Below, in pieces: positions 9,346-21,540 of a stretch of DNA of 64,000 bases. The notes beneath the pieces are model-generated. The model was not told the origin of the DNA, made no database searches, and saw nothing but the letters and a program-made list of their open reading frames with translations. The stretch's first letter is position 1. Each line of letters opens with the position of its first letter. Origin of the DNA: Plectosphaerella cucumerina (lineage: Eukaryota > Ascomycota > Sordariomycetes > Glomerellales > Plectosphaerellaceae); the NCBI GenBank assembly GCA_020746995.1, contig JAGPXD010000003.1:1736001-1800000 (forward strand), written 5' to 3'. The translations under genes were made by a program, and so were the position numbers.

Positions 9346-11042
9346 CTATGCCAAAACCAGGCCTGAATTCTTCTGCAGCTGGTGCCTCAAGACTTGCACG
9401 GCCTGTGCGTCCTGACTATTGGGCGGGGCCCTCTGGGGAAAGTCAACGACTGCCACGCGCAGAGCTGCAATGGCCGCGGTTCCGTAAAACTGAATGAAAC
9501 GGGCCTCGTGGCCGTCGATGAGGGCCTTGAGTACCCTGTAGTGTGTGTTGGTAGTACGCCCAGCCGGTGTGTTGACGATGGCGGCGACGGCCTGCCAGTA
9601 GTTGCTGGGCGGGTAAGGGTTCTTCTTGGACGCTTTGCTGAAGTCCCGCAGAGAGATGGACGCGTAGCCGGCACCGAGTCCCGTCATGCGGTCCGAGTGC
9701 GTCCGGTCCGTGACCCAGCCGCCGTCCTCCTTCCTCCAGCCGAGGAGGGTGCGGCCCCGCTCCGTGTCCTCGCTGCCGTAGACCCCGAAGAGCACTGGGC
9801 ACGAGATGCGGAATTTGGCGATGAGGATGTCGATCATTGACTTGCCCCGCCAGTGGAAGGCGGGGTTCGAGAAGACGTGGGCGGTGACGATGCCGATGGG
9901 CTCGACAGCCTTGGGGTCAACGCTGGCCTCGGTGGTGAACTGGAGAATGATCGCCTTGGCGAAGTGGTTGAGGAGGTAGATGAATGCCGAAGGAAGCTGC
10001 TCTGCGTTGTGGGCGGCTCCCTCCACTGACTGTCGGTTGTCCTTCACGAATAGGCTGGCGTTGACCGGATCGCTCGGGGTGCTGGGGCTCAGGGATTCTT
10101 GCAGGGCTGCGACGATCGTGTTGATCTGGTACGGTTAGTCTGAGTTGCGGTGGCTGCCAGTAGTTGACTTACAGCCTGATTGTTCGCGCCCTTGACTCCG
10201 GAGAGCTGGCCGACGGACTTTCTGACGCTCCGCCGTAGCTCGCCGAGCTTGCCCTTGAGAGGGGAACCTGCCAACTTGGACTGCTGGCCGAGGACTGCCC
10301 GAACCTTCTTCAGCTCCTGGTGAATCTTCACGTATGCATCCTGCGCTGCTGGAGGCGCGGTCGGTGTAGCAGGTGCAGGTGCAGGCGCAGGCGCAGGCCG
10401 GGCAACGGGCTGCGGGGCTGGTTGAGCCGCGGCAGGCGGTGTTGTTCCATTTGCCTGCTGGCCGAATGGTGAGGGCTTGGAGGCGGCTTGCGCAAACGGC
10501 GATGGCGAGGCTTTTGCCGGCTCAGTCTTGACGACTGGACTGTCTGTAGGAGGCGTCTGGAGCTGTTGCGGCTGAGCTGCCACCGGCTTAGGTTTGGCTT
10601 GAGGGGCAGGTGCAGATGCGGCCGCCGCCCCATTGACTGCAGGCTGCGCGGCCGCAACCTTTGGCGGCGGAGTCTGCTGCTTCTCTTGGGGCTTGGGAGG
10701 ATCGGGCTGCGGAGGCAGCGGCTCGACCTTCTTAGCCTGGAGCAGACGAAGCCGTTCCTGCTCTTCTCTGAGGGCAGTCTCGGCACGGAGACGCTCCTGT
10801 TCCTTCTTCTGTTGTTCCGATATCCGCCTCTGCTCCTCCTGCAGTTGGTGGATCTCGCTGATGCGGATAGCGTTCAGGCGGACCCTCGTGTGCTCGAGGC
10901 GTGCGAACTCGAGGGCCTCATTATGGCTTGCCTCTGAGTTTCTGTCGTCGGAAAGGTAGTCTGATATCTGTCGTCGATCCGGGCTGGGCCGCAGCGGGCT
11001 GCTTTGCACGTTGCGCGGCGAGACTGCCGAAGGGCGCGCCAT
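9346..11042 (-). CDS. GLE1: Nucleoporin/mRNA export factor GLE1
   Basis: Exons 11042-10173 and 10125-9346 give 549 residues, close to yeast Gle1 (538). The 47-nt intron (GTAAGT, CTAAC, CCAG) joins VKGANNQA to INTIVAALQESL. Residues 1-60 are a low-complexity leader (MARPSAVSPR). About 60-110 is a charged coiled coil (QLQEEQRRISEQQKKEQERL). About 115-245 is Pro/Ala/Gln-rich. Residues 245-549 are the helical GLE1 domain, including HVFSNPAFHWRGKSMIDILI and VLKALIDGHEARFIQFYG. Gle1 sits on the cytoplasmic face of the nuclear pore and with inositol hexakisphosphate stimulates the helicase Dbp5 to release exported mRNPs. An extra upstream exon cannot be excluded because the adjacent upstream region is open in another frame. 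Confidence 0.88.
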
Positions 11043-13583
11043 TCTCCGAGGCGGGCGGTGGGCGCGGTTCGTGCCTCACTGCATCTGGCGGCGTCGATGA
11101 TGTCGTCCGAGGTGTATCGTATCGGCAGGTGGGCGTTGGGATGGACGATCAGGATCTGAAGGTGGATCCTGGGGACGGACTGACACGAGCCAAGATTTGT
11201 CGGAGTGGTGGTGCGGAGTCGGCGTTTGTGGTTGGGCTCGAGTGACCGATCGTAAATGAGCTCGGTCGCGGGGGGTGTTTCCTGGTCGACGAGGGTGCAG
11301 CAAAGAAAGGACAAGGCAGGGCAGGGCAGGGCACTGTCGTTGGGTGTCAAGGCGCGCTTTGATGATGGAGGCTTCGTGACGGAACGCGACGGATGAGGTG
11401 CCAATTGGAGAGGCGTCGAGCACTTCGATTGGGCAGAAAATGTTGGCCTAGCAGACGCAGGGCCCTACGGCTATCGCAGGGGGGAGTTTCTCGCCCGAGG
11501 AGCTGCCGGTCGGGGAAAAAGGTGGCGGCCCGGGACAGGAAGAGGGTTTTGCCGGCCATTGTGCATCCCGGGCAGGTCGCAGTTGACCCCGTCCCTGTGC
11601 AGTGCATTGCATTTGTCCGAGTTGATGCAGCAGTATCAGATGAGGAGCAGTAAACGGAGATCTTATCATCACGATGAACATAAACAAAACCCACGGGTCA
11701 AGCCTCAGATGGTCTCTGTCTAGGGCAGTAGCTCCGCCGCCCCCAATATTGCTGCCGCATCGCCGTTCGAGTTGCATCGAGCAAACGAAACCGGAAACTG
11801 CCCCTGTCATGTTCACGGCACACTGGTGACGACTTGGCGATACGAAGCACTGTGGATACAGGAAAACGGAGGTGGCCTCTGGACTATTGAATGGATGGAA
11901 CAGGGGGAAATCTCCCGTGCTCGGTGCCCCTTCTGGGCTGTTTGAAATTTCATCATCAGGTGACTCGTCCGGAGCCCCGAGGCCCCTTGCTTGCCTGCCT
12001 GTCCGCCGGTCTTTTTGTTGCCCGCCCTGGCAAGTATGGCGATCCAAGTCGATCTGCCTTGATTGCAAGTCGTCATAGGATGCAAGGGGTGGACGGGCGG
12101 GACGTGGCAAGAGATGAGCCTGGCCTGGGTCGAGTGGTTTTCTAGGTGATCCTCGAATGCGCTGTGCTGTCTGGGGGACCACCTCACAGGCCACATATCA
12201 GGTGGGAGAGTCCGCCCGAAACATCCATGGCGGGGGTGCCGCGAGGTCAGTGGTGTCCAGCGAGCGGGCAGCAGGCACACCCTGGAGGTTACAACGCAGT
12301 CCGACGCCGCCGCACACTGCAGCGCCCACACAGGCGGCAGGCCCCACTCCCGTCCGCCCTCGGGAAGGCTAGTGGCCCCCGGAAGCTCGGCGGCCAATCA
12401 GGGCCGTTGGACCTTGGAGCCACTGCCCCGTGAAGCCAGTGCTGTGTCGTCCTCGAAGCAATCCGCCGCTGTCTTGCCTGAGAAACGGCGGCGGGGTGGG
12501 TGCTGGGTGCTTGTGCGTGCTGGACCATCTGCTGTGGAAGAGATGCCATTGTATTCCGTTAGAGTGGCCCGGCCGTCTGTACTGCAGCGAAAGTAAGTTA
12601 CTAATCTAGGTTGAGTTGTGTGATGTAATGGGGAGGAAGGTTGGACGAGGAAGGAGCGACTGGGTGCCAGTATCATTCATCATGAACCCAGTGTGACGAC
12701 GTGGACGGTGCCTGCCCCAGAATCCGTCCGGGCACCTCAGCAGATACCCACTCTTGTGACTGCCCTGGTGCTCGCCCAGAGGTACCCGACCACACCAGTC
12801 AGTAGTCCCCTGCCCGCCTGGAACTGGACCTTCCCCTACCTCTGAGGTGCCCGCCCGCCCGCCCGCACAGCCGCCCGCGCGCCCAACGCGGATGGAAGCC
12901 AGGCTGGCCTGGCCTGGCCCCAAACTGGAAACCCCCGACCCCAACTGTCCCTTCCCTTTTCCCCTCGAGCTGTGGCAACCAGCAAACCCAAACCTTCCCT
13001 CCCACCTCTCGTCCATCGCATCCTCTGCATCAACCCCCCCATCTATCCTGCAAGTTGCATCTCGTCCAGCTGGTCGGTCTCTCCCAGCGAGGACTTCCTC
13101 CATCCCTCCTCCATCTCACCTTCTCTTCGAGTCCAACTCCTGCATCACAACACACCCCTTTTTGACACTCATACGCTCCTTGCTCTTGTCTGTCCTGTTG
13201 CCCCCCCGGACACGAAGCTCCCCTCCCCAAAAAGCTCGTCCCCCAATCCAACCAACACACTCCTGCGAGGACGACAAAGCCCAAACCATCATCGACGATT
13301 TGAACAATCAAACAACAACTTCACCCTCCTTGGATCTCGGTGTCTAGTCAGTCTTTGCATCGCGCTCCGACTTCCCGACAGCCTGTCCCCCCCCCGGGTA
13401 GAGACCTACCTTGTCTCGCAGCAACCCCCGTTGCCCCCATCCCGCCACACCCGATCATCGTCATCGACATCACACTGCCAACCAAAAAAAAGCCAACGCT
13501 ATCAACCGAAGAACCACACCGTCGTCCAGACCCATCCCCAACACTACTCGCACTCGACGTGCACTACCTCTGCTGCGGACACA
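11043..13583. promoter_or_regulatory. Divergent GLE1/SSD1 control region with long SSD1 leader
   Basis: 2.5 kb without a supported gene. The 11.0-11.5 kb part flanks the GLE1 start. From about 12840 the plus strand is C-rich, with a CCCG repeat at about 12848-12872, and it then becomes a CT-rich stretch up to the SSD1 ATG (13584) that resembles a transcribed leader of several hundred bases. The leader contains a CCTTCTCT at 13119-13126, which fits the yeast Ssd1 recognition pattern CNYTCNYT. Short open frames overlap the leader but none has domain support. Confidence 0.4.
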
Positions 13584-16500
13584 ATGGACCAGCAACAACA
13601 GCAACAGCCGCCCCAGCAGCCGCAGGCGCCGCCGACGGGTGGTGTCCCCGGTCCTACTGGGCGAAGGCTTCACATTGCCCATCGCAGGAGCCCTTCCGAG
13701 CTCACGCCGCTGGTCAGCATGTTCCAGAACCCTGGTAGTAAGTAGCATTTGCATCACCCCCCCCCCCCTGTCTGCGTATCACTGGCGATGGCATCTTGCC
13801 GATGCCGGCCATCCTCAACGACCATGAGCTAACCTGGGCCTCCTTCACAGACCAACTTGCCATCCAGCAGCAGATCGAACTGTTGCAGCAACAGCAGCAG
13901 CAGATCCAGGCTACTCAGCAGTACATGAACATGGGCATGATGCCCCCCCACGCTCAACAGCTTGGACCCGGCGCTGCTTTCAATCCCTTGCAGCAGATTC
14001 CCGGCATGTCTCATCAGAATGCCTTCCAATTCCCACAACAGCTTCCACAGCAAAATGTTAACATGGCCCCTCCCACCCAGCCTCTGTCCCACCGCCGAAA
14101 CCAGTCCGCCCTGCCCAACATGGGCATGGGACCTCCTCCCGCGCCCTCGTCCGGCGCTAGCGGCTCCAACTTTGGCGGCGAGCCCCAGGCCAACGCCGGC
14201 CGCGAGAACGCTGCCCCCCGTGGTGGCCGCGGCGGCGGCGGTGGTGGTGGCCACCAGAGGCGACACTCCTTGGCCTTGTCTGACGCGAAGAAGGCTGCCG
14301 AGCTTGCGCAGCAGAAGCGGACCACCTCCGGCTTCCAGTTCCCCGCCGCGCCTGAGCCTGGCGCAGAGGCTCCCGCCGCAGCGGCGCCCGCCGATGCTCA
14401 GGCTGCTCAGGGTGCAGCTCCTGGTGTTGGTCGCGGTCGCGGAAGCGGTCACGGCCGCAGCCAGAGCATGGCCGTCGGCCGTGGTGGCCTCGGCCGCGGC
14501 GGCCTTGACGGTGGCGCCACTGACTTCCAGCGCCGCGGTAGCGGCAACACGGGCCATGCCCGGTCCGGCAGCCGCAACTTCGATGGCAATTGGCGCAACC
14601 AGACCCAGGCTCAGGGTCAGGCCCAGGGCCAAGACGCCACTGCTCAGGCGCCCCAGCAGGGCGGTTTCCAGCCCGGCCACAGGTCTCGCGGCTCGGTCAA
14701 CCAGCAGTCCATCTCTGGCTTCCAGTTCCCCAACCAGATGATGCCTATGCAGAACCAGATGATGCCCTTCCAGATCTACCCTGGCCAGGCCCTGAACCCC
14801 ATGCAGATCAACCAGCTGCAGGCTCTCCAGGCCGCCCAGATGAACGGCCAGCAGTTCATGGGTCTCCAGGCCAGCCAGCACGCTGGCCAGCTTGGCGGTA
14901 ACCAGAACCAGCAGCAGCAGAGGAAGACCCTTTTCACTCCTTACCTCCCTCAGGCCACCCTTCCTGCGCTCCTCGGCGACGGCCAACTCGTCTCCGGAAT
15001 CCTGCGCGTCAACAAGAAGAACCGCAGCGACGCCTACGTCTCGACCAACGACGGTCTGCTCGATGCTGATATCTTTATTTGCGGTAGCAAGGATCGCAAC
15101 CGTGCTCTCGAAGGCGATCTTGTTGCCGTTGAGCTCCTCGACGTCGACGAGGTTTGGGGTCAGAAGCGCGAGAAGGAAGAGAAGAAGAAGCGCAAGGACA
15201 TAACGGATACGCGCTCCGGCTCGACTAACGGCCAGAACCAATCTTCCAACAACGCCGACGACAGCAACGCCCCCGAGGGTGGTCTGCGCAGGCGCGGCAG
15301 TCTTCGCCAGCGTCCCACCCAGAAGAAGAACGATGATGTCGAGGTCGAGGGCCAGAGCCTGCTCCTCGTCGAGGAGGAGGAGATCAGCGACGATCACAAG
15401 CCCCTCTACGCCGGCCACATTGTCGCCGTCATTGAGCGTGTCGCCGGTCAGATGTTCTCCGGCACCCTGGGCCTCCTGCGCCCCAGCAGCCAGGCCACCA
15501 AGGAGAAGCAGGAGGCTGAGCGCGCCGCTCGCGATGGTGGCAACAACCGCCACCACGACAACCGGTCCCAGGAGAAGCCCAAGATTGTCTGGTTCAAGCC
15601 TACCGACAAGCGTGTTCCGCTCATTGCCATCCCTACCGAGCAGGCTCCCAAGGACTTCGTTGAGAAGCACCAGGACTACGCCGACAGGATCTTCGTGGCT
15701 TGCATAAAGCGCTGGCCGATCACCTCTCTGCACCCCTTCGGTACCCTCGTCGAGCAGCTCGGCCGCATGGGCGACCTTAAGGTGGAGACCGACGCACTGC
15801 TGCGCGACAACAACTTCTCGTCCGACGAGTTCTCCGAGGCTGTCCTCCGCAGCGTCGGTCTGCAGGAGTGGTCCCTCGCCAAGGAAGAGGAGGAGTCCCT
15901 GGCTGCCCGCCGCGACTTCCGCGAGGAGAAGGTTGTCACCCTCGACCTCAACGGTTCCTCGGAGCTCGGCAACGCCATCCACGTCAAGACCTCCCCCGAC
16001 GGCAAGATTGACATTGCGGTCCACGTTCCTGATGTTACTCATTTCGTCAAGCCTAACTCGCTGGTCGACCGCGAGGCTAAGAAGCGCGGCACTGCAGTCC
16101 ACCTGATCAACCGCACGTGCAACCTCCTGCCCCCCAAGATTGCCGGCGAGGTCTGCTCGCTCGCCCCCGGCGAGGAGCGCCTGGCTGTCAGTATCGTCTT
16201 CCGCGTGAACCCCCACAGCGGCGCCGTCGCCGAGGAGGACATCTGGATCGGCAAGAGTATCATCAAGAGCACCGGCAAGATCACGCTTCAGGAGATTGAC
16301 AACGCCATCACCGGCCAGGGCGAGTGGACTCTCGAGTCCATCCAGCAGAAGGACATCCAGATCCTCAACGCCGTCGGAGAGAAGTTCAGGGAGGCCCGTC
16401 TGGGTGCTGGTGGCGAGCCCATCGCCCCGCTCCGTCTCCTCCAGCAGCTCGATGACGAGAACATCCCCGTCAAGCACAACATCTTTGACTCGACGGCCGC

Positions 16501-17834
16501 CACGGAGCTGGTCGAGGAGCTCATGCACAAGGCCAACGCCTACGTCGCCCAGCGCGTGGCCAAGGGGCTGCCCGAAAAGGCGCTCCTCCGCCGCCAGGGA
16601 CCCCCCAACCCCCGCCGCCTGCAGACGCTGTCTGAGCGCATGAACGCCCTCGGATACGACTTTGACGTGTCGAGCAGTGGATCCTTGCAGAACAGCCTGT
16701 TCAAGGTTGACGACACGGACATCCGCAAGGGCATGGAGACGTCGGTCCTCAAGTCGATGCAGCGCGCCAAGTACTTCATCGCCGGCAAGACGGCCCAGCA
16801 GCTGTGGCCGCACTACGCGCTCAACTCGCCCCTGTACACCCACTTCACGTGCCCCACCAGGCGCTACGCTGACATCATCGTCCACCGTCAGCTCGAGGCC
16901 GTCCTTTCTGAGGGCAAGATTGAGTACACGGAGGACCTTGAGACTCTCGTCAAGACGATCGAGTCTTGCAACACCAAGAAGGACTCTGCGCAGAACGCGC
17001 AGGACCAGAGCATCCACATCGAGTCGTGCCGCGAGATGGACAAGAAGCGCCAGGAGGTCAACGGCGATCTCATCACCGAGGGCATCGTCGTGTGCGTGTA
17101 CGAGTCTGCGTTTGACGTCCTCATTCCCGAGTGGGGCTTCGAGAAGCGCGTGCACTGCGACCAGCTGCCTCTGAAGAAGGCTGAGTTCCGCAAGGAGAAG
17201 CGCGTGCTCGAGCTGTACTGGGAGAAGGGCGTGCCCAGCTCCGCCTACGTGCCCGAGGACGAGAGGCCCAAGGCGGCGGCGTCGCAGAGGGTGACCAACG
17301 CCAGGGCGGCGGCTCGCCAGGCCGAGGAGGCTGAGCGCGTCCGCAAGGAGCGCGAGGAGGCGGCGCGCAAGCAGACCGAGACGGGCACCATCTCGACCGA
17401 CGACGTCGATGCCCTCTTTGACGACGACGATGACAATGTTTCGGATGCGACCGAGGCCATGGCAGGTGCTTCGCTGGCCGAGAGGCCGACGCAGAGCGTG
17501 CCGGGCTCGCCGACGCGCACGTCTTCGGCGGGCAAGCCGCTGCAGCGCACGCGGTCTGACTCGAAGGTGCCCGTTTCGGAGGCAACCGAGACGCGCCTGT
17601 CGAACAAGGAGAAGTACCTCAAGCTGTTCAAGCTGCGCGAGGAGGGTGGCGAGTACATTCAGGACGTGACGGAGATGACTCGGGTTCCGATCATCTTGAA
17701 GACGGACCTCAGCAAGAGCCCACCGTGAGTTTCCTCTTACCCCGCAGATTGTGTCTGCCTGTCGAGTGCGAGTCGAGTCGCTAACCCTTTGCAGTTGCCT
17801 GACGATCCGCTCCCTCAACCCTTATGCTCTGTAG
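13584..17834 (+). CDS. SSD1: Ssd1-type RNase II-fold RNA-binding translational repressor
   Basis: Exons 13584-13737, 13851-17724 and 17795-17834 give 1355 residues. Intron 1 has GTAAGT and GAGCTAAC; intron 2 has GTGAGT and GCTAAC and restores the conserved tail PCLTIRSLNPYAL, which the unspliced frame loses. Residues 1-380 are disordered and Gln/Gly-rich. They carry five HxRxxS-type sites (33-38, 132-137, 186-191, 252-257, 287-292) and three FQFP motifs (110-113, 213-216, 342-345). Cold-shock OB folds, an RNB (RNase II) domain and an S1-like tail follow. Fungal Ssd1 binds CNYUCNYU motifs in 5' UTRs of cell-wall mRNAs, is controlled by the NDR kinase Cbk1 (COT-1 in Neurospora), and is thought to lack nuclease activity. 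RNB catalytic residues were not checked individually here. The minus strand is open across almost the whole gene, an effect of codon bias. Confidence 0.95.
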
Positions 17835-20528
17835 AGCCGATACCCAGATGCGTTGCCATTTTGCTTTCATGCGCGAGAGGGGCGAGAATGGCATGAGATG
17901 GGCGGCGTGTAAAGCGAATTGGAGCAACAGTTGAAAGACATGAGGTATATACATGGTTAATTGGAGGTGGCTGAGACAGTAGCTATATGGAGAGACGGGG
18001 AGGATGAGCGGTCACCACACGAAGTCTGCTGAGAGTGGCGATGGCCTCAGGAGGGCGTGTAGCAGAAAAGGAGCAGTGAGAGAAATCGAGAGCTGGACTG
18101 TGCCATTGATGTTGATGCGTAGTAAAGTGAAGCGCATGGCGATGACGATATCTTCTGCTCGTGTGACGATGCATCGGCGGGGGCAGGATGTATCACAGGT
18201 GAGTGCGAGATGTGCACGGGTCGATGCATGCACAGGCCCGTTCATGCCGCCGTCCTGACATCGGGTCGGTCGGGCTAGGGTAGCAGCAGTAGTAGCAGTA
18301 GGTAGCAGTATAGGTAGTAGTGGCAGGGGAGATGGGCTGTCATGTTGGTGAGACTGGGTGGGCGGCGCATGGACGCGATCCGGCAGCAAACGGTTCCTGG
18401 GGAGATGGACAAGATGCCAGGATGCAGGATGCAGGATGCAGGATGCCAGGCGCCCATCAGGGCCATCACGAGATGGCTGGTGGTAGCGATGCTACGTCGC
18501 GATGGACAATGGGCATCGGCTTGCGCAGGGGGAAGACTGGTCGAACAAACATGAGGGAGATATCAAGGGGTTAAAAGTCTGCGCGCCGAGGCTTGGGGGT
18601 GGCCAGTCAAGTGAGGGATGGTGCCGTGAAGGTGGTGTTCGTGGTGGAGGGAGCTGTAGGGAGCTGTAGGGTTGGAGTTGAAACCCCCGGCGGGCGAGCG
18701 AGAGCCCAGCCTTGAGTGGCCCGTGCAGGGCTCCGTGCCGGGGCCTGCGACGGGTGGCCGGGCGACCGAGTCTCAGCGGCGTTTCGGGGTCACGCGGGCA
18801 CGGCTGTTCTGGGACGGATCCGAGGCCATTTCGTTTCACCACTCGACAATGGGAGAGGCGATTGGAGGGAGGGACAGAGGGGGTAACTGAGCAGAGCGTG
18901 ACGATGTCAGCTTGAGCCGTCGGCTACTCGGAGGAAGGAACGATGGGGCCGCCCTTTTTTGCCTTCTGTCTCTTTTCTCCCCCGCCCCCCTGCCCTGCCG
19001 CAACGGCTCCCGTCGAGGGCTGGCTCCGGACTGTACCTCCTCCGAGTCCCAGCCCTCGGTGGACACGCGCGGGCCCGGGTGCTGTCAGAGCTTCCTGCGG
19101 TGTGTCCCCTTTCCCACGCGCCGAACCAAACACCGGACCCATTATTCAAGCTCACGTCAGGGGTCCCCCCTGGTCTTAAGGTGCGGTCTTCCTGCAAGGC
19201 ACCGGTGCCACCACACACACACAACACTAAGCAGACACACAGCAGACGGCAAGCGACCCCTTCGTCCCATCTGGGGTAGATCGCGACATCGCAGCCCCAT
19301 CTCAGAATCACGCCGCCCGTTGCTTCAGCGTGCTCTTGCTGCCAGTGTCGACATGAGGCTGTGAGATCCGATTCGCCAGCCGCCCTGTCCCCTTTCCCCC
19401 TCCCCCCTCTCTTCCCCCCCTCCCGGCTGTCAAACGAAACCCCTTCCGCGAGGGATACCCCTGAGCGGCACGCGGCCCAGAGTCGTCAGCCTGAATGTCA
19501 TCTCAACTTTCTTCTCGCCGGCTCGGGAGGCACGCTGGTATCTTGGGCCGACTGGCGGACTGGGCGTCCAGTATTCCCCCTCCCTCCCCTGGTCGACCAC
19601 CCCCTGCCTGGAGACGCGAATGCTTAACGGGCCTGCTAAGGCTTCCCTGGCTGGCCCCCGGAGGTTTCTGGTTCCTGCGTCCGGCAGCGAAGACAGTCTG
19701 GCCTGGCACTGGCAGGACGTCCATCCGGTCCGTTCACCACGGGCATGTGGCGCGCACAGGCGAGGTGGTATTCGTCCCGTGTCCCGTGCCCTATCCTCCC
19801 CTCCCCCTTCCTTCTCCCCCCCTCCTCAGGCTAGCTCTCTTCCATCCTTCTCGAGCCCTGGCCCATGCCCCCCCTCTTCAGGTAGGGGGGGTGAGGACCG
19901 GCGGCTGCGTCTGGTGCCGCAGGCGTGGATCCTGTCCTGTCTCCTCCCACCCCGGGTAGCCGTCCAGCCGCATACAATCCCATCCGGCTCCTCGTCTTTC
20001 CAGTAGCAGGACCCTCTCGGAACGCGGACGGCTACGTGGGGTCCCTGCCTACCCCCCCTACGCCCGTTGTCAAGTTCCACACCCCCAAGGCGACAGGCTT
20101 CTACTACTTTATTGCGCGCACGTCTCGCACCTCTCAACCAGTTTCAGTCCCTTCCCTTCTCCTCTTCATCCCGTTCTCCAACGTCCTGTGTGTGTGTCTA
20201 GCTCTTCGCGGCCTGGTCTGCTGTCCCTCCCTTTATTCTTCTTATTTTTTTTCTTACCAAGCGCTGGTCTGCTTCCACACTGGGGTATTCTACTTCGAAC
20301 AACAACACTCAACACACTTCCATCCATCAACAGGTCCGCGACTTACGTTTTTGGACAGCCAATCTCTACGAGACGTTTCTGTTTATTTTTAATATTCTTC
20401 TCTTCATTACCGAACTTCCCCAGGACTTCTTCCCCCCCGGAAAAAAGCATCAAGAATCCAACGCAGAACAGCAGCGCTGATCTAACCCACTACACTCGAC
20501 GACTTCTTTCACAACACACATCCTCAAG
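17835..20528. other. Intergenic: SSD1 3' flank and promoter/leader of the Rds1-like gene
   Basis: 2.7 kb with no supported gene. Small repeats are present: GTAG/GCAG-type runs at about 18283-18325, a GATGCAG heptamer tandem at about 18413-18450, a doubled GGAGCTGTAG at about 18649-18670, and a CA run at about 19213. From about 19370 onward the plus strand carries long C/T tracts. The last 400 bases, with T-rich tracts near 20245 and the CTCGACGACTTC...CACATCCTCAAG context before the ATG, look like core promoter and leader. Confidence 0.4.
18413..18450 (+). repeat. Heptamer tandem repeat (GATGCAG)
   Basis: Four to five copies of GATGCAG, with the outer copies degenerate (GATGCCAG). This is a simple microsatellite-like repeat in noncoding DNA with no sign of function. 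Confidence 0.7.
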
Positions 20529-21540
20529 ATGCCTTTCTCAGTCAAGACCGCGCTCGTCGCCGCGCTGGCCTCGTTCGCCACGGCATTCCCCTCGGGACCC
20601 AAGCTCAACGACAAGCAGATGAAGCTGTACGAGCTCGCTCGGAGACAGACCGCCGGCGGCCAGCAGGCCGGCCTGACGGATATCGATATCCTGCAATTGT
20701 GAGCAGCACCCTCCCAACCAACCTCATATGCTTCCCACTAACACACCCAGCGCGCTCACGCTCGAGTGGCTCGAGGGCACCTTCTACCAGCAGGGCTTCG
20801 CCATGTTCCCCCCTGAGCAGTTCGCCGCTCTCGGCCTCAACACCCAGCAGATCGACGACCTGAGGCAAGTCGGCGCGACCGAGTTCTCGCACGTCACCTT
20901 CCTGCAGTCGGCCATCGCCCAGGCCGGCACGCAACCCGTCCAGCCCTGCCAGTACAACTTTGGCTTTACCGACGCCGCCGGCATGGTCGGCACCGCCGCC
21001 GTGCTCGAGTCCGTCGGCGTCTCGGCCTACCTGGGCGCCGCCCCCCTCGTCGCCGACAAGGGCATCCTCTCGGCCGCCGGCTCCATCCTCACCGTCGAGG
21101 CCCGCCACCAGACCTTCATCCGCGCCGCCTCCAACCAGGTCGCCATCCCCCAGGGCTTCGACACCCCCCTCGGCCCCCGCGCCGTCTTCTCCCTCGCCGC
21201 CCCCTTCATCACCTCGTGCCCCGAGGGCTCCAACCTCGCCATCCAGGCCTTCCCCAAGCTCACCCTCGCCGCCCCCGCGAGCCCCTCGGCCGTCGCCATT
21301 GGCTCCACCATCCAGCTCCAGTCCGACGCCGCCCCCGGCGCCGTCGCCTGCGCCTTCACAAACGGCGGCATCCTCCCCGGCGGCACCGCCTTCACCGCCT
21401 TCAACCCCGCCACCGGCTGCGAGGTGCCCCAGAACCTGGCCGGCATCACCTACGTCTCCCTCACCAGCTCCGCGCCCATCGACGGCGTCATCACGGATGC
21501 CATCACCGTCGCCGGCCCGACGGTGCTGACCATCTCGTGA
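20529..21540 (+). CDS. Secreted Rds1-like ferritin-fold protein
   Basis: Exons 20529-20698 and 20751-21540 give 319 residues; the 52-nt intron has GTGAGC, CACTAACAC and CCCAG. A signal peptide is clear (MPFSVKTALVAALASFATAF). After a short basic segment ending in ARR (residues 37-39), the ferritin-like region starts at ILQFALTLEWLEGTFYQQG and continues through the helices containing EFSHVTFLQSAI and LTVEARHQTFIRAA. Glu/His residues on these helices could bind metal but I cannot confirm a site. The last 100 residues are Ala/Pro/Thr-rich and beta-like. The family includes S. pombe Rds1 and desiccation or stress-induced proteins of fungi and is secreted or wall-linked. The molecular function is unknown. 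The long T/C-rich leader suggests strong regulated expression. Confidence 0.87.

Noticed and set aside
13829..17818. A 1329-codon open frame antisense to SSD1
   Set aside because: It mirrors SSD1 almost exactly and arises because C/G-ended sense codons avoid antisense stops. It is Leu/Val/Asp-rich with no domain. SSD1 on the plus strand has complete family support and proper introns.
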